DNA of 64,000 nt from Heliopora coerulea (Eukaryota > Cnidaria > Anthozoa > Scleralcyonacea > Helioporidae): contig JASJOG010000267.1 in the NCBI GenBank assembly GCA_030142905.1, forward strand, positions 152,501-216,500, read 5' to 3'. Position numbers and translations under genes: made by a program. Positions 44,201-54,840 of the stretch are shown one piece after another (the stretch's first letter is position 1; each line of letters begins with the position of its first letter). Below the pieces are notes generated by a model, which saw only the letters and a list, made by a program, of their open reading frames with translations, was not told the DNA's origin and searched no databases.

Positions 44201-46164
44201 CTGACGTTTCGAGCGAAAGCTGTTCAAGGTATGTCGGGTAGTTAACCACTGGACTTAAAATTTGTTAATTTTTCAAACGAAAGTTGTCTTCGTTATTGTG
44301 ACTTATTCAAATTTTGTTATCCGAATTAATCAGTCGGTCCATAGACTGTTTGCTCCGAGAGGTATTTCAAACCTTTTTCCACCTGAAAAATGTCCGTTGT
44401 TCGTCTTAGAGAAGTGTCCGTCTTAGAGGGAATTTGTTTATGGTAAAATAATGTATAAATGGCCTGGACCAAACGTGGTGTCCGTCTTAGGGCGGTATCT
44501 GTCTTAGGGCGGTATCCGTCTTAGAGGTGTCCGTCTTGGAGAGGTGTCCGTTTAGAGGGAGTACACTGTAGAAGACGAAACAAAGAAAAATTCTTGTTGT
44601 TTTATCTTTGCATGTCCTAGAGGAGATGTCATGCTTTGTTTTCGTATTGATCTTGTCCATATGCTTGTGCCACTTGCGTGAACCAGGCTTTATGCTTATG
44701 CTCACGTTTGAATCAGGCTTTAGGCTATGTTTACCCCTCCGAACGGTCTTTTACCTTTAATTTGATTCGTGGTTGTGCAAGAAGGTGTGACGACAACTTC
44801 ACCTGGAGATTCTATTGTATTCATGATATCTACATTTAATAAAAGAGAAAGATTAGTATTACACTTAAACATAAATTAAATAGTAGAAGTGTGTGGCAGT
44901 ACAAATTTGAGATATTGTCAACTTCTTTCTATTTTTATCAGCCATTGGTCTGACCCTCATCAAATCATATTACCATCTTGGATGCATATTGAGCAAAGCA
45001 AGCCGTATAGGCCTTTTTGGATTAGCATGGTATCTATCTCTACTAGTGTCCCTGCTGAGGTCCCGCAGGGAACAAAACTTGGCCCTTAGGTTTTTTTTGA
45101 TTATGATCAACGATTTATCAATTTCATATGATCAGCTCGAAGGTGATATGTTCAAATATGCCGATGATACCAATGTCAGTGAAAATATTACCAATCATGC
45201 TAGTGTCAGTCATTCACAAGGTGTAACAGATTCTATTGTAGATTGGTCACGACGTAATAAATTTGAGCTTAATCCATCGAAATGTAAGGAGATGATGATT
45301 ACATTTCAACGAAATCAGCCCGATTTCACCCCCATTACTATCAACGGAACAACCATTAACCGAGTAAGGAAAGCAACAATTCTTGGCTTATCAATGACTG
45401 ATGATCTGAAATGGAACGAACACGTTGAGAAATAGCGACCAAGGCAGCAAAACAGATATACTTACTGAAACAACTTAAGAGGTCTGGACCCGACAACGAT
45501 GATCTTACATGTTTTTATGTGGCGTCAATAAGATCGATACTCGAATATGCATGTTAAGTTTTCCATTATGGATTACCGCAATATTTATTGGTCATGATAG
45601 AAAGGATTCAAAAACGATCATTACGTATTATTTACCCAGATCTATCATATCAAGATGCTTTAGACCACTCAGGCATTAAGTCCTTGCGGACGAGAAGAGA
45701 CGAACTATGTAATAAGCTTTTTAAATCAATTATAAATGATGAAGATCATAAACTCTATCACCCGTTACCTCCAGAAGCTCAGAATACATACAATTTGAGA
45801 AATGTAAGACCATATCGAACAAACAGATTTAGGGATACTTTTATCATATCGAGTCTTATTAATTATACTCAATAGTTAAACAGTATTAGCTGTTAAACAT
45901 TTTTTTAAAAATTTAGATATGTAGCTTTATACATAAGTAGTTTATTGTAAATATCTAATTAGAACACTTATTTAAAATTGGATTATTAACATCTTTAAGT
46001 TAGTTTGATATTTTGATATAATAATTCCACACGACAAATCACGTAATTTAGCCAGTTGGCTGCGAGATGATTTTATTGAACGCTTTATCTCTCTATCTAC
46101 CTATCTACCTATCTACCTATCTACCTATCTACCTATCTACCTATCTACCTATCTACCTGTCTAC

Positions 46165-46222
<58 letters not shown>

Positions 46223-49200
46223 GTTCGGAAGAGTAGTGTTTCGTTTTGGCTTGTTAAAAACAACACCACTAACAAATTAAGGAGAGAACATTGAAAGTGA
46301 GATTACGAGTGTGAAGTAACTTTAAAAATGAGATAACGAATGATATGGATGTCATTCTTAAATGTCATGCCTTGTTTTTATCCTCTCCCTCAGGTTCACA
46401 GCAACAGCATACAAACAGAATTTGTGACCAGTCTACCGGCAACGAGGCTCGTAGATCAGTCTGTATGGTATTGAACTGGTTTCCGATTGTCTAGATGTTG
46501 GATTTTTCACAACAGCTTCTGGTTCGTTCTTTAAAACAGAGCGGTATTCACCAGTTTGCACCAGTACGTTCTAACTTTCAAACTTCCTAATGTAAGTGAA
46601 GCTGGACCGTCTTAGTTCTATTTTTTACTGATGTTTATAGAACACAATCCACAATAATCTGCTCAGGCTATCGTCTTTAGCAAAAACACAGGCAGATCTA
46701 TGCGTGGAGTTCCATCACAATTTACCCCTCCCATCATATGCATTTTTGTTTATCGTCTTAAAAATTTTAATAGTATAAAATTTCAAGGGTATGAATATAA
46801 GAAATTTCATGATCTCTGGCGCTTTAACAGAAAGGGGAACTCTTCCCAGTAGATCCTCCCTATTACAACCATCCTCACTTCTCATTAGGATCTTCAATAT
46901 TGATATCGCCAGAGAGATCAATTCGCATAGGTAGAAAGTCAACATCACCACCACCATTGCAGAGTGCATGTGCAGAGTGATACAACAACTTAGCTTACCT
47001 TCTGAAGGCGCATCCATGAAAGAAAGGCCTGGAATTCTTTCGTCTAAATGAAAGCAAACAAGCTATCTTAAGTATTACAATTTTACGCAATTACCAAGTA
47101 TCAATAACTGAAATTGAAATTTTACGCAAGTATCAATAACTGAAATTGATGATGCGATAAAAAATATTATCTCTCACCTTCTGGTGGGAGAAATACAGAA
47201 ATTAGTTCAGGATCACTTTTCCTCATCCACAACTCAATGTAAGCGCTATGCTCATCGTCGGCGATGTCACTTCCCTCCGAGTTACTCAAAGAAGCCCCGT
47301 CTTGCTGATTATAAACAAACAAGATGTAGTTGAGTAAAACATTATTGATAGAAGAAAATTTCGCGTGTCACAATACATTTTTTAAGAGCCTACAGGAACC
47401 TGTTGCGTACCCGCGACTTCGCAAATCTAGCGTGATGCTCTGCCAACTTAAGTAAACTGGTAATAAACTTAACTGTTAATCAAGTGTAAATGCCACATTG
47501 TCGTTTAAGATGTACTTGAGTAACGCTGAACTAAAATTAAATCTTGTCCACTAGATGAATTTTAAAGAAAACTAGAAAATCGATTAACGTTCATTAAGCC
47601 ACAGAATAAGGACTTAACCTAAAGTCTCACTTCGCGTCGGCACTTTGATGTTTTTGTCCGGGTGCATGTTGCGTCCTGCATCCCGGAAGCTAGCCAGCCG
47701 CCATGTTCTTAGCAAGTGTAACTTGCCCAAATCACAAGGAAACAATAAGGAGTATCACGAACTAAAGCAATCTCTTGAAGCTACAGGCATCAGATAGCCA
47801 TTTTATTGACCAAATTAGATAAAGCAAAGGTGAGCTGATCATTTTTCTTTGGTAAAGACTGAATACTTAGTAAAAGTAAGCAAATTTTAGGGAATTTTTC
47901 GGCTTGTCAATGGTGCTTCAACATACTGAATTGTGCAGTATGGTCGTGCCGTGGACTCGTGGTTTTACTTCAATAAACCGTATCGGTCATCTTTTCACAA
48001 TTCGCACTAATTCTCAGAAAAATGTACCACGTGCTTTATCCTTGTGCCATCTACTTACTGACCGGTAAACTTCGGATGAGCACAGAAAACGGAAGAAACT
48101 TAGAAATTGTTTAAGTTCCAGGTTTCCTATTCCAGATTGCTATTGAAACAAAAATGTTCCCACAAATTGGCAATGTAGTCAATAAACTTGCTTAACAAAG
48201 ATATTAGTCCGTAAAAACTTACAGTTTGTGGCTGATATGTCGAACAATTAGTCGCTCGATTACTTTTGTGTGCCACCATCAAGTTCAGCTGTTATTTTTG
48301 ACATACTTTGAACATGGTTCATGTGTGGTTACATTATTTTTCTCTTATACTATCTTCACTGTTTTTCTATAATCTATAGGTGTAGTAGCCAACGTTTGAC
48401 CCTGACTAGATGTGGTGGTCAGTCCTGACACATCTGATGCTTCTACAAAATCGGGAATGCTCTTTAAGCCTTCAGCGCAATTTCTGGAAGATAGATCAAG
48501 TGACTTAATAAAGAGTTGATGAAAGGCTTTATTGAACTGAACAATCCCCTTTTTTTATCAAGTTCTTGTTAGACTTGCACCAGCCTTGTTCTTGGAATTA
48601 GATTCCCTTTATCATTAGACCTGGAATTCTGTTCCAAAGAGGGAAACACTGGCTTTTATGAGTTTACACATTGCATCATTTTTTAAAACGTTTGTACTTC
48701 AATAAAGAGGGGGAAAAAATAACCATAACTATATAATTAAAATCAATTTTGACTTTCTTGAAAAGAATTTGACTTCAAAGTAATTTGAAGCCCAGTGGTG
48801 TATATATAGGGGGCGGAGGGGGGCGGAGGGGGGCGAAGGGGGGCAGAGGGGGCGACCGCCGCCCCCCGGACATTTGTAAAGTTTTTCTCCTATGTTACAG
48901 ATAATTCAATGTTTATTTTATTTTGATTTTTACTTTCAATGTTTTCAAAAGATTCCAACTGGCTGAGTGATATTTGTCACTCCTGGTGAAAGCAGTCATT
49001 TAGAGTCCGGGGGGAGCGGTCACCCCCACTTCCCCCCTATATATACGCCACTGAATTTGATATATATATGCACCTTAACCTGCACCTGACCTCACCATCC
49101 TAGTCTCGGTAGCTCAATGGTTAAAGCGTCTCACCAGCCATCAAAAGGTTGCGGGTTTGATCTCCGTCTGGGGCTCAGAAATTGTTTTTCTGAGGTTAAT

Positions 49201-52200
49201 TTGAGTTTGACGAATTAACGTTCATGCATCTATCATCTAACATATCGTCAAGCTCTCAATTTCCAAAATATATCACAAAACTAGAAAAATAAGCCATCCA
49301 GTAGATATTTCGTACCTTATTTAGTACTCTTTTATGAGCATGTCGATCAGTTACCCTATGACCGTTTACGGTTTGTGAGTAAATTTCGTTTAACAACTTT
49401 AATTTGGCAATAGAAAGGCCTAATAAGGCCAAACACGAACGGGACAAGTCCCATGCGAGGTGTTAGCCAAATTTGAATTTAAAGAATTATCGCTCACAAA
49501 TGAGGCTTGAGGGACCAATTGATATGCATACACAAAACGTTCAAATGGGACGCCGTATATCAACAAGGTTCATATCGTTTCTAAACGTCATGTACATGAC
49601 GAACTTGCTCAGCTTTGTTGCAAAAATCAAAAAGACATTCATGCTTCAGATTTGAGAACGACAAACAGATCATTCAATGAGAAGAGATAAGGTGGTCAGT
49701 TTTGAACAAGTATGTCTTGCCGTTCGTATTTGTTCCGCCTTGCATGGGTTGTGCTACTTAAATTTAAAAAAGGTCATATTCGAAAGTTTAAAACTTCGAC
49801 TGATCTGTCATAAGGTAATTCCTAGGATCTACTCCTTTCATTTCAGACAGCTTAACTCTCACTCTCACCGCCACCATCACCCCAAATGTTACCCTTTTCC
49901 TTTCACTCACTCTCAGAGTCAAAGGCACTATTCTCTCTCCTTGTTTCTTTCTCATTCACCTTCTCCAGGGCCAGATCTAAGGAAAATCTTGTCGATTTGC
50001 GGCGGAGGTCTAAAAGATATTTCTGTTATTTTAGTGAAGTGAAAACTGTATTGCAGTAACTTCTCCAAAGCATTTTTCATTAAATCGAATTCTTGGCATA
50101 TTAACTATCTTGCTATGACGACCAGTTCAATGGTACTGATGGTGTCATGTTATCATCCAGTTGTGTTACAGTTTTATGCTGTACAAGGGACTAAAGAGCC
50201 AAGACTTACGGAAACTACAAACGGACTCCGAATCCGACGGTGAAGTAGCGCTTTACTATCATTTTGAAACACACCCTTCATTTGCAGTGTTTCAATCGAT
50301 CACTTAATTATCTAGATGAACTGGGGATGAGTCTCTATTCAGCTTATAAAAAAAGTTGTGTTAATTTAACACAACTTTATTGTCCAAAATTTAACACACC
50401 TTCACGTGTGTTACAAAACTCGTTAAAAGTTATTTTAGGAAACACATCTTAAGGTATGTAATTTAACACAACCTCAGTATTGCTATTCTACACACTTTAA
50501 GCTGTGTTATACAACACCAGTTAAGATCTTTTGGTGAACACACCTACGCTTAAAGGAATGCATTAGCTAATTGAATACAACAAAATGAGTAGACATTGAC
50601 ATATAAACTGCTAAATGAATTTATATCAAGGAAAGAATTAAAATCTTGTTTATGTCAGAAGACTGTACATTAAGAGAATTAGAAATTTTAAAGAAGCCTT
50701 CTTTACCATACAAACTTAAACACACCATACACACTATATACACCATATATCCCATAGAGACAAATATTCCATATTGATTAAACGTAGCTGCAAATACTCA
50801 TGATACAACACTCAATATCTTGTGTGAGTGTGTGTTGTTGAAATATCCCCTAAAAGATTTGCAAAGGGTGTGTTGCTGGAAAGGTTGGTTACTTGAAACG
50901 GTGTGTTTCTCAACAGGTGTATTGCTCAAAAAGTTTATTATTAGGTGTGTTCTTCTTTAAAAGGTGTGCTATTTGAAAGGCATGTTTTTCATTAAAAACT
51001 ATGCTATTTGCAAAGGTGCGTTTTACTTTTATGGTGTGTTAAATTAATACGCCTTTCTTCAGACAAAAGGTGTCTTCTCAAGACGTGCCAGTTAATGGTG
51101 TATTTTGAATCACACCATGGTGTTTCTTAACACACCACGGTATGTTTTATAGCACATGAAGATATGCTTCTCAACACACCAAGGTGTGTTAATAAAATAT
51201 CCCACAAAAGGAGAGTTAAAATAACACACCTTCCTGTGTAATAAAACACTCTATCGCGTGTTTTATAACACATCTTTTTTTAGAGTATAAGGACAAGTAA
51301 TGAAGGTTAAAGTTATGTGGAAGAAGGGAAACTGAACAAATTGTGTTACTTCGTGGGCCAGTGCTGAACGCAACCTGACACTACTAATTAAGGAACTTAA
51401 GAAATGCCGTTTTCTGCGACGGCGATGGCAACCGGACGTAGTTTTTACTTCCGGATGACGTTGTTTGTTTTCTTCATCTGCAGTCGGGCTTTGGCGCCGA
51501 CGTCAAAATAGAGGTTTTGCCGTTGTCTCTAGAACGTGAGGAAAATATCTCTCTTTTGGGTTCGGAAGAGTATTTCTTGACCAGTTTGCTTTGTGGTTAA
51601 TATACCAAGTTGTTTTCTTGTAACTTTGTGCGAGATAAAACTAAAACTTGTTCGTTAACTTTGAAATCTTGAGTTCATCTAATGCTGGTCGTAAACCATA
51701 TCGAACCACGGCAATGAGCACAAAGATAAATAGTTTCAACTAAGTTCTTCATTCGTTTTCTTATGTGGTCAGATAGTTTCCGAAGAACGAATTATTCAAA
51801 ATTTGTACGTTTAGATTATTAAGAGGCCAATTCAAGCTCGGGTTATGATAAAACCGAAACTTTAAGTTGTATTACACGTTTTTTTATAACGAATACCTTT
51901 ATAAGGAACGTGAGGCTGAGATTTGCCGAAAAATTAAGGAACTCTTAAGGAACTGCTCAGGCTGAGATCTAGAATCAAGGAATACCAAGGAAACTAAGAA
52001 ACAGTAAAGTCAACTGAAAGTTTTTTTCTTTGTCATGACTAAAGATTCAAAAAGAAAAATAAACAGAAGACTTTTTTAGAAAATAACTTTTGTACACGTG
52101 TTCTTTTGCTGTTGGTTTGCAAAAAACTTTTGCTGACCGGGAATTTTTAGCATTTATTATTGAAAAAAACCTTTTTAAAAATAAGGAACAATGTAAGGAA

Positions 52201-54774
52201 CTGTGAGCCTCAAACTCTCTAAAAAAATGAGCCTCAGCCTCAAGTCCAGATTAAGGTTCCTTTTTAAAAAAAAGTGTATTATACAATACTGTTACAATCT
52301 CGATTCTGATTGGTTAAAAACCTACAGACAATTCTCGATGTCTCGCCACCTACAAGACATCAAAAATTGTCTATAGGTGACGTAATTGTTAATCTGACAA
52401 GCCTTTCTTAGCCGCCAGTAATGTCATGGCGGAGTCTTCCTTGATTTATAATTGTATAATAAAACAATTATTGGGTTCGGCTTTCGCATGATATCAAGAA
52501 TTATCCAGACCACGGTCAATGTTATCTACCGAAGGCTTCGGCTTCGGCAAATAACATTGCCATGGTCTGGATCATTCTTGATATCATGCTCAGCTTCATC
52601 CAATAATTGTTAATTATTGTCAGTTACTTGTATTTCATAATGTAGCAAAAATATCTTCAATGATAAGTTGTCCTACACTTCAATGATAAGTTGTGCGATA
52701 AATTCAAAACAAAAAAAAGGCCTGTTGTACATCGAAACCGTGACACGGTGTAAACGAAATAAATGTTCAAACACTCCATAGACGTTCCAGCTAGACATTT
52801 TGCTTCGCTAAACTTCCCTATTTTGACGGGGACAACGTCATACTCTTCCCAGATCCACTCGGTCACTAACGTTGTCGTCGCCACGAAAAACATGGTTTGT
52901 TAAGTTTCCTAATATGTCCTCAAGTCTCCAAACGTGGATGCACCACGAAGAGTTTTTTTGACCGATTTCACGTGAACCATTTTCTGCAGGTCCTTTCAAA
53001 CAAGATTTCGCTTTTAACTGGTTGGCAGATTTATGTAGCAAGCGCCGACTGGTTTGCTGTGGTACATGGACTCTGAAATCTATTTTGTACGTGGCTTACA
53101 AATTGTTTGGTTGTAACTAAATCACGCATTGGCTAATTCCCTGAGAAATGGAGGAAGAGGGCAAAAAATGAAAAAGTCTAATACAAATGAATACTTTTAT
53201 CCAGAAAGGAGTGGCAATTTCTTTGGTTAATTGCTTGATATATTTGAAAAGTGAATGGGGTTACTAAATATTATTAATCGATTTTTTATACAATAGAGAA
53301 CTTGCAAAGGGCCTTCCCAGGAATGGTCAGTATCATCCTCCCGTAAGTTTCGACGGTTCCCTCTGGCTTTTTAAACACGTCTTTCGCCAATGCAGGCGCA
53401 TCACTCTGCCTTTTCAACATGATACTTTGAAGAATCTCATCGGTCTACACGAACCGGGTAACCCTGTGTAAACGTGCCTCTGCTTTCCCCTTCCCTTCCC
53501 TTACGATATGCTATTCTTGACTTTTCCTATTTTCCTCTTCTTCAACCTCTTCTTCAACCTCTACGTTAACATCATTTTTCTACTCACGTTCTTGTCCTAG
53601 TATTCGTAATCACTACGCCAATTCTTAACCAAAATGCATACTTACTCTAGTGAAACTCCTTCATTTCTAAAGTTTAGTGCAATAGCCTCAACAATGAATC
53701 ATCCACATAATTCTAAGTAAACAATACCCACCAGGTAGTGAACTACACTTTCCAAGGGATTTCCTTCAAGTCCAAGACATTCCTCGTCATAGGGTGTCAT
53801 TTCTGCGTTGTAATTCTGTTACAAAACATGAACAGATGACAGTTTGCATGAACTACTCGGCTACGTATTGGTACATGGTAGATAGGGTTACAATTAGTTT
53901 TAGATATTTTCTACTTTTTAAGTAATTAACTGCGATGAATTCGGCATTTTCCTCCCGATCTATAGGCTTTTCTGACACCTCTCAACTTACATCCTACCTC
54001 TCGCCATGGCATCAATAAAGTTCAACGTCAAGAGATTAAAATTTCAATGTTTGTTAGGCATCAAAATTTCTGCTCGATTTTGATATCAGTGCCTTAAAAT
54101 CTCTTATAAAGTCATGATAACTTTGTTATTGGTCATATATTAGTGACGTCATAGATCATGCTTTCTTCTATTTAAGTACTGTTCTTAACAGCAAAACAAC
54201 TTAAAGTGACATCATTATAACGGGTTTTTTATTAATGCGTCAACCGGTTTACTAGGGTCAAACTGTAGTCACAGTACGAATATGATTAGGATAAACCAAC
54301 TATTCCATCAAATACAGAATCAGATTTTCATGGAAACTTTCACTGAATTATAAGAATACAAGAAATAATTGACAAACGTCCACAAAAAGACACTTTGGGG
54401 ACGCAGAGCCGGCCCCCTAATCATGGGCCTAATCATGATACCAAATAACTATTTTTAAATCACTTCAAAGGGAATCTCCATTTTGGCAAAACAACAATCA
54501 TAAAACCGATTAGAGATTTTATTTTCAATGCTTCCCACAAATCTCTACCTACTCATACTCAGATGGCCCAAGTTTTTCATTAATGACGTCCTGAAATATA
54601 ACCTTCTCTTGCGATAAAACGCTTCAAGATTGAGTTCGGCACCACAAATCCCACCTGCTTGTACATCCAAGAAAAGAGACATCTTATCGAGTAGTCGACG
54701 TTTAATGTCATATCCTAACCAGGTTCTTTCTGCTCTCACCTGCCTCGTTTCCGTTCAATAACAGGAGTAGCCAT
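38975..54774 (-). CDS. ETS-domain transcription factor, ELF/ESE-like (seven-exon model)
   Basis: Exons on the minus strand: 54774-54740, 48483-48351, 47304-47178, 47043-46999, 44829-44755, 42472-42377 and 39294-38975. All junctions agree in phase and give about 276 residues. ETS proteins bind GGAA/T sites in the nucleus. The last exon holds the full domain: [35 protein letters not shown], then the recognition helix [19 protein letters not shown] with both base-contacting arginines, and LIYKFG. A basic exon precedes it ([17 protein letters not shown]), like the basic segment before the domain in ELF/ESE proteins. The acidic N-terminal part ([27 protein letters not shown]) suggests an activation region. 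No Pointed domain was seen. Exons 3-7 are secure; exons 1-2 are less so. ELF versus ESE is undecided. Confidence 0.85.
39723..39848. repeat. ACATACACAT / (TA)n / (TG)n microsatellite
   Basis: Compound run in ETS upstream sequence. Open frames through it are artefacts. Confidence 0.95.
39850..39965 (+). repeat. Dispersed segment next to a microsatellite (second copy)
   Basis: More than 90 % identical by eye to 14509-14620, starting at CAGACGTACGTTT and ending CGGTGGGCATTGCTTA. Confidence 0.75.
40072..40145 (-). repeat. tRNA-like sequence, family B
   Basis: The reverse complement has TCAGTTGGCAGAGCATTGCA and GGGTTCGATTCCCAGCCGG, bounded by GGCCTTCCGG-type ends. The acceptor stem is broken. 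Confidence 0.6.
40247..40520. repeat. Palindromic unit with a central family B tRNA-like sequence
   Basis: Inverted arms (about 40247-40355 and 40410-40520) share TATAAGTTGACAA..GATGAAGGAAATATCGAG, CTCGACTTTTTAAGACC and GCAACTTTGGCCTTCC. The + strand centre has CAGCTCAGTTGGCAGAGCAT and the loop CTAGATT. Same architecture as 14185-14450. Confidence 0.7.
40650..41135. repeat. Tandem duplication of a tRNA-containing unit, second copy deleted
   Basis: About 279 bp starting GGATAATASTTCTTCCAAGTGAATCGAA is repeated head to tail. The first copy has a complete tRNA-like sequence (40713-40783, minus; D-arm GCTCAGTTGGTAGAGC, anticodon loop CTAGTAA, AGT, Thr-like). The second copy lost about 38 bp covering the D-arm and acceptor. 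Confidence 0.75.
41188..41290. repeat. (TA)n microsatellite
   Basis: TA runs broken by CACTGTG and GTACATACA. Confidence 0.95.
41300..41374 (+). repeat. tRNA-like sequence, family C
   Basis: D-arm GTAGCTCAATGGTTAGAGC, anticodon loop CCCGTGA and T-arm GGGTTCGATTCCCGT. Directly followed by CTCAGAAAAGTTTTTCTGAG, a hairpin also present after the second copy (49103-49177), so this is a tRNA-derived repeat. Confidence 0.65.
41432..41994 (-). mobile_element. Mariner-like element, internally deleted
   Basis: Terminal inverted repeats CAGGGTGTCCCAAAAAAATG sit in TA dinucleotides (TSD TA). On the minus strand the 563 bp encode the transposase C-terminal part: a relic of the QQDGAP block, [11 protein letters not shown] with the third catalytic acidic residue, [12 protein letters not shown] and [14 protein letters not shown] frameshift in the poly-A/T run near 41744 and earlier stops make it inactive. 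The N-terminal DNA-binding half is missing. Confidence 0.9.
42377..42472 (-). CDS. ETS gene, basic (AT-hook-like) exon
   Basis: Acceptor TATATTTTTCCAG and donor G|GTTGGA; phase 1 at both ends, 31 full codons. Dense Lys/Arg ([17 protein letters not shown]) suggests a nuclear localisation and DNA minor-groove contact segment. Confidence 0.85.
42970..43450. repeat. Cluster of three family A tRNA-like sequences
   Basis: Copies at about 42979-43051 (minus), 43217-43291 (minus) and 43366-43446 (plus). All have GAGCTATCGAGT or a variant, TCTACCAATTGAGC or its complement, and the flank CACTGCAGAAGTCAAC. Diverged, with broken stems. Lies in an ETS intron. Confidence 0.7.
43676..43760. mobile_element. 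Mariner end fragment
   Basis: After TA comes CAGGGTGTCCCAAAAAAAAC, the terminal repeat of the element at 41432-41994. No second end was found. Confidence 0.55.
44042..44568. mobile_element. Pogo/Tigger-like MITE, copy 2
   Basis: CAGTGAATTCCCTCTAAGACG at the left and (reverse complement) CAGTGTACTCCCTCTAAACGG at the right, each in TA. GTGTCCGTCTTAGAG words repeat about ten times. The interior matches 28250-28648. Confidence 0.8.
44755..44829 (-). CDS. ETS gene, exon with [12 protein letters not shown]
   Basis: Acceptor TTAAATGTAG and donor AAAG|GTAAAA; phase 1 at both ends, 24 full codons. Confidence 0.8.
44889..45877 (+). pseudogene. LINE reverse transcriptase fragment (CR1/L2-like)
   Basis: Three frames in series. 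[13 protein letters not shown] leads, after a frameshift at about 45088, to [13 protein letters not shown] and the catalytic [10 protein letters not shown], then [13 protein letters not shown] and [16 protein letters not shown]. After further shifts and a stop come [19 protein letters not shown] and ..[15 protein letters not shown] to the stop near 45875. The N-terminal RT and the endonuclease are absent. Inserted in an ETS intron in antisense to the gene. Confidence 0.9.
46075..46221. repeat. (CTAC/CTAT)n tetranucleotide microsatellite
   Basis: Alternating CTACCTAT then pure CTAT units, about 35 units in all. Confidence 0.95.
46999..47043 (-). CDS. ETS gene, 45-bp exon
   Basis: Acceptor TTTGCTTTCATTTAG and donor G|GTAAGC; 14 full codons ([14 protein letters not shown]), phase 1 at both ends. 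Confidence 0.8.
47178..47304 (-). CDS. ETS gene, acidic exon
   Basis: Acceptor TTGTTTATAATCAG and donor G|GTGAGA; phase 0 in, phase 1 out, 42 full codons. Contains [20 protein letters not shown] and SVFLPPE. Confidence 0.85.
47305..48350. other. ETS intron, small repeat relics only
   Basis: At 47395-47455 there is a fragment of a family B tRNA-like sequence (minus). No other feature. Confidence 0.45.
48351..48483 (-). CDS. ETS gene, putative second exon
   Basis: Acceptor GATCTATCTTCCAG; only one frame is open, entered after one base: [39 protein letters not shown]. The donor ATA|GTATAAG is weaker but gives the phase 0 needed by the next exon. Serine/threonine-rich. Confidence 0.65.
48793..49053. 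mobile_element. MITE with CAGTGGYGTATATATAGGGGG ends
   Basis: Inverted ends CAGTGGTGTATATATAGGGG and CCCCTATATATACGCCACTG, with G-rich tandem GGGGGCGGA inside. AATTTGAA lies just before and AATTTGAT just after, a probable 8-bp duplication offset by three bases. Confidence 0.7.
49103..49177 (+). repeat. tRNA-like sequence, family C
   Basis: GGTAGCTCAATGGTTAAAGCG, TCTCACCAGCCATC and GCGGGTTTGATCTCCGT, followed by CTCAGAAATTGTTTTTCTGAG as in the other copy. Confidence 0.65.
49180..50342. other. ETS intron, no recognised feature
   Basis: Only short open frames; pyrimidine-rich stretch near 49855-49960. Confidence 0.4.
50343..51287. mobile_element. Repeat-built MITE of GGTGTGTT/AACACACC words
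   Basis: Ends TTATAAAAAAAGTTGTGTTA and (reverse complement of the right end) TACTCTAAAAAAAGATGTGT are inverted. The interior of about 900 bp contains dozens of forms of AACACACC and GGTGTGTT, in both orientations, spaced by AT-rich filler. No coding capacity. Confidence 0.75.
51288..52461. other. ETS intron, no recognised feature
   Basis: Reiterated short words (AAGGAACT, TTAAGGAAC) around 51900-52000 and 52190 hint at a decayed repeat. Nothing further. Confidence 0.4.
52462..52617. repeat. Hairpin palindrome, about 70-bp arms
   Basis: CAATTATTGG..TTCGC-ATGATATCAAGAATTATCC and its inverted copy GGATCATTCTTGATATCAT..CCAATAATTGTT meet at CGAAGGCTTCGGCTTCGG. A foldback element or MITE. Confidence 0.75.
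53286..53444 (-). CDS. Candidate terminal exon, unidentified
   Basis: Open for 52 codons to a TAA, after a weak acceptor (GGTTCGTGTAG). It reads [32 protein letters not shown] and ends KFSIV. Codon use looks protein-coding. Not recognised. It cannot belong to the ETS model, because it carries a stop inside that gene's first intron. Confidence 0.3.
   Translation of the reverse strand, partial: TDEILQSIMLKRQSDAPALAKDVFKKPEGTVETYGRMILTIPGKALCKFSIV
53732..53815 (-). CDS. Candidate internal exon, unidentified
   Basis: A good acceptor (CATGTTTTGTAACAG) and a plausible donor (CTG|GTGGGT) bound 28 codons in phase 0, with [20 protein letters not shown]. Phase 0 at the 3' end would join the exon at 53444. 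No family recognised. It cannot follow ETS exon 1 in frame. Confidence 0.35.
54740..54774 (-). CDS. ETS gene, candidate start exon
   Basis: ATG in a strong context (AAGAATGGC: A at -3, G at +4) opens [11 protein letters not shown], followed by the consensus donor CAG|GTGAGA. It ends in phase 2, exactly what the exon at 48483 needs. The basic N-terminus is plausible for a nuclear protein. The 6.3-kb intron and other candidate exons inside it leave some doubt. Confidence 0.5.
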
Positions 54775-54840
54775 TCTTAATCAAAACCTACCTCACTTTC
54801 GCATCCATTAAAAGACTAAATGCACTTACTTGTTTACCAT

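Noticed and set aside
46067..46294. Leu-Ser-Thr-Tyr repeat frame
   Set aside because: Direct translation of the CTAC/CTAT microsatellite.
52657..53041. Overlapping minus-strand frames as a gene
   Set aside because: Frames of 78 and 67 codons overlap in different phases with no domain and no convincing splice sites.
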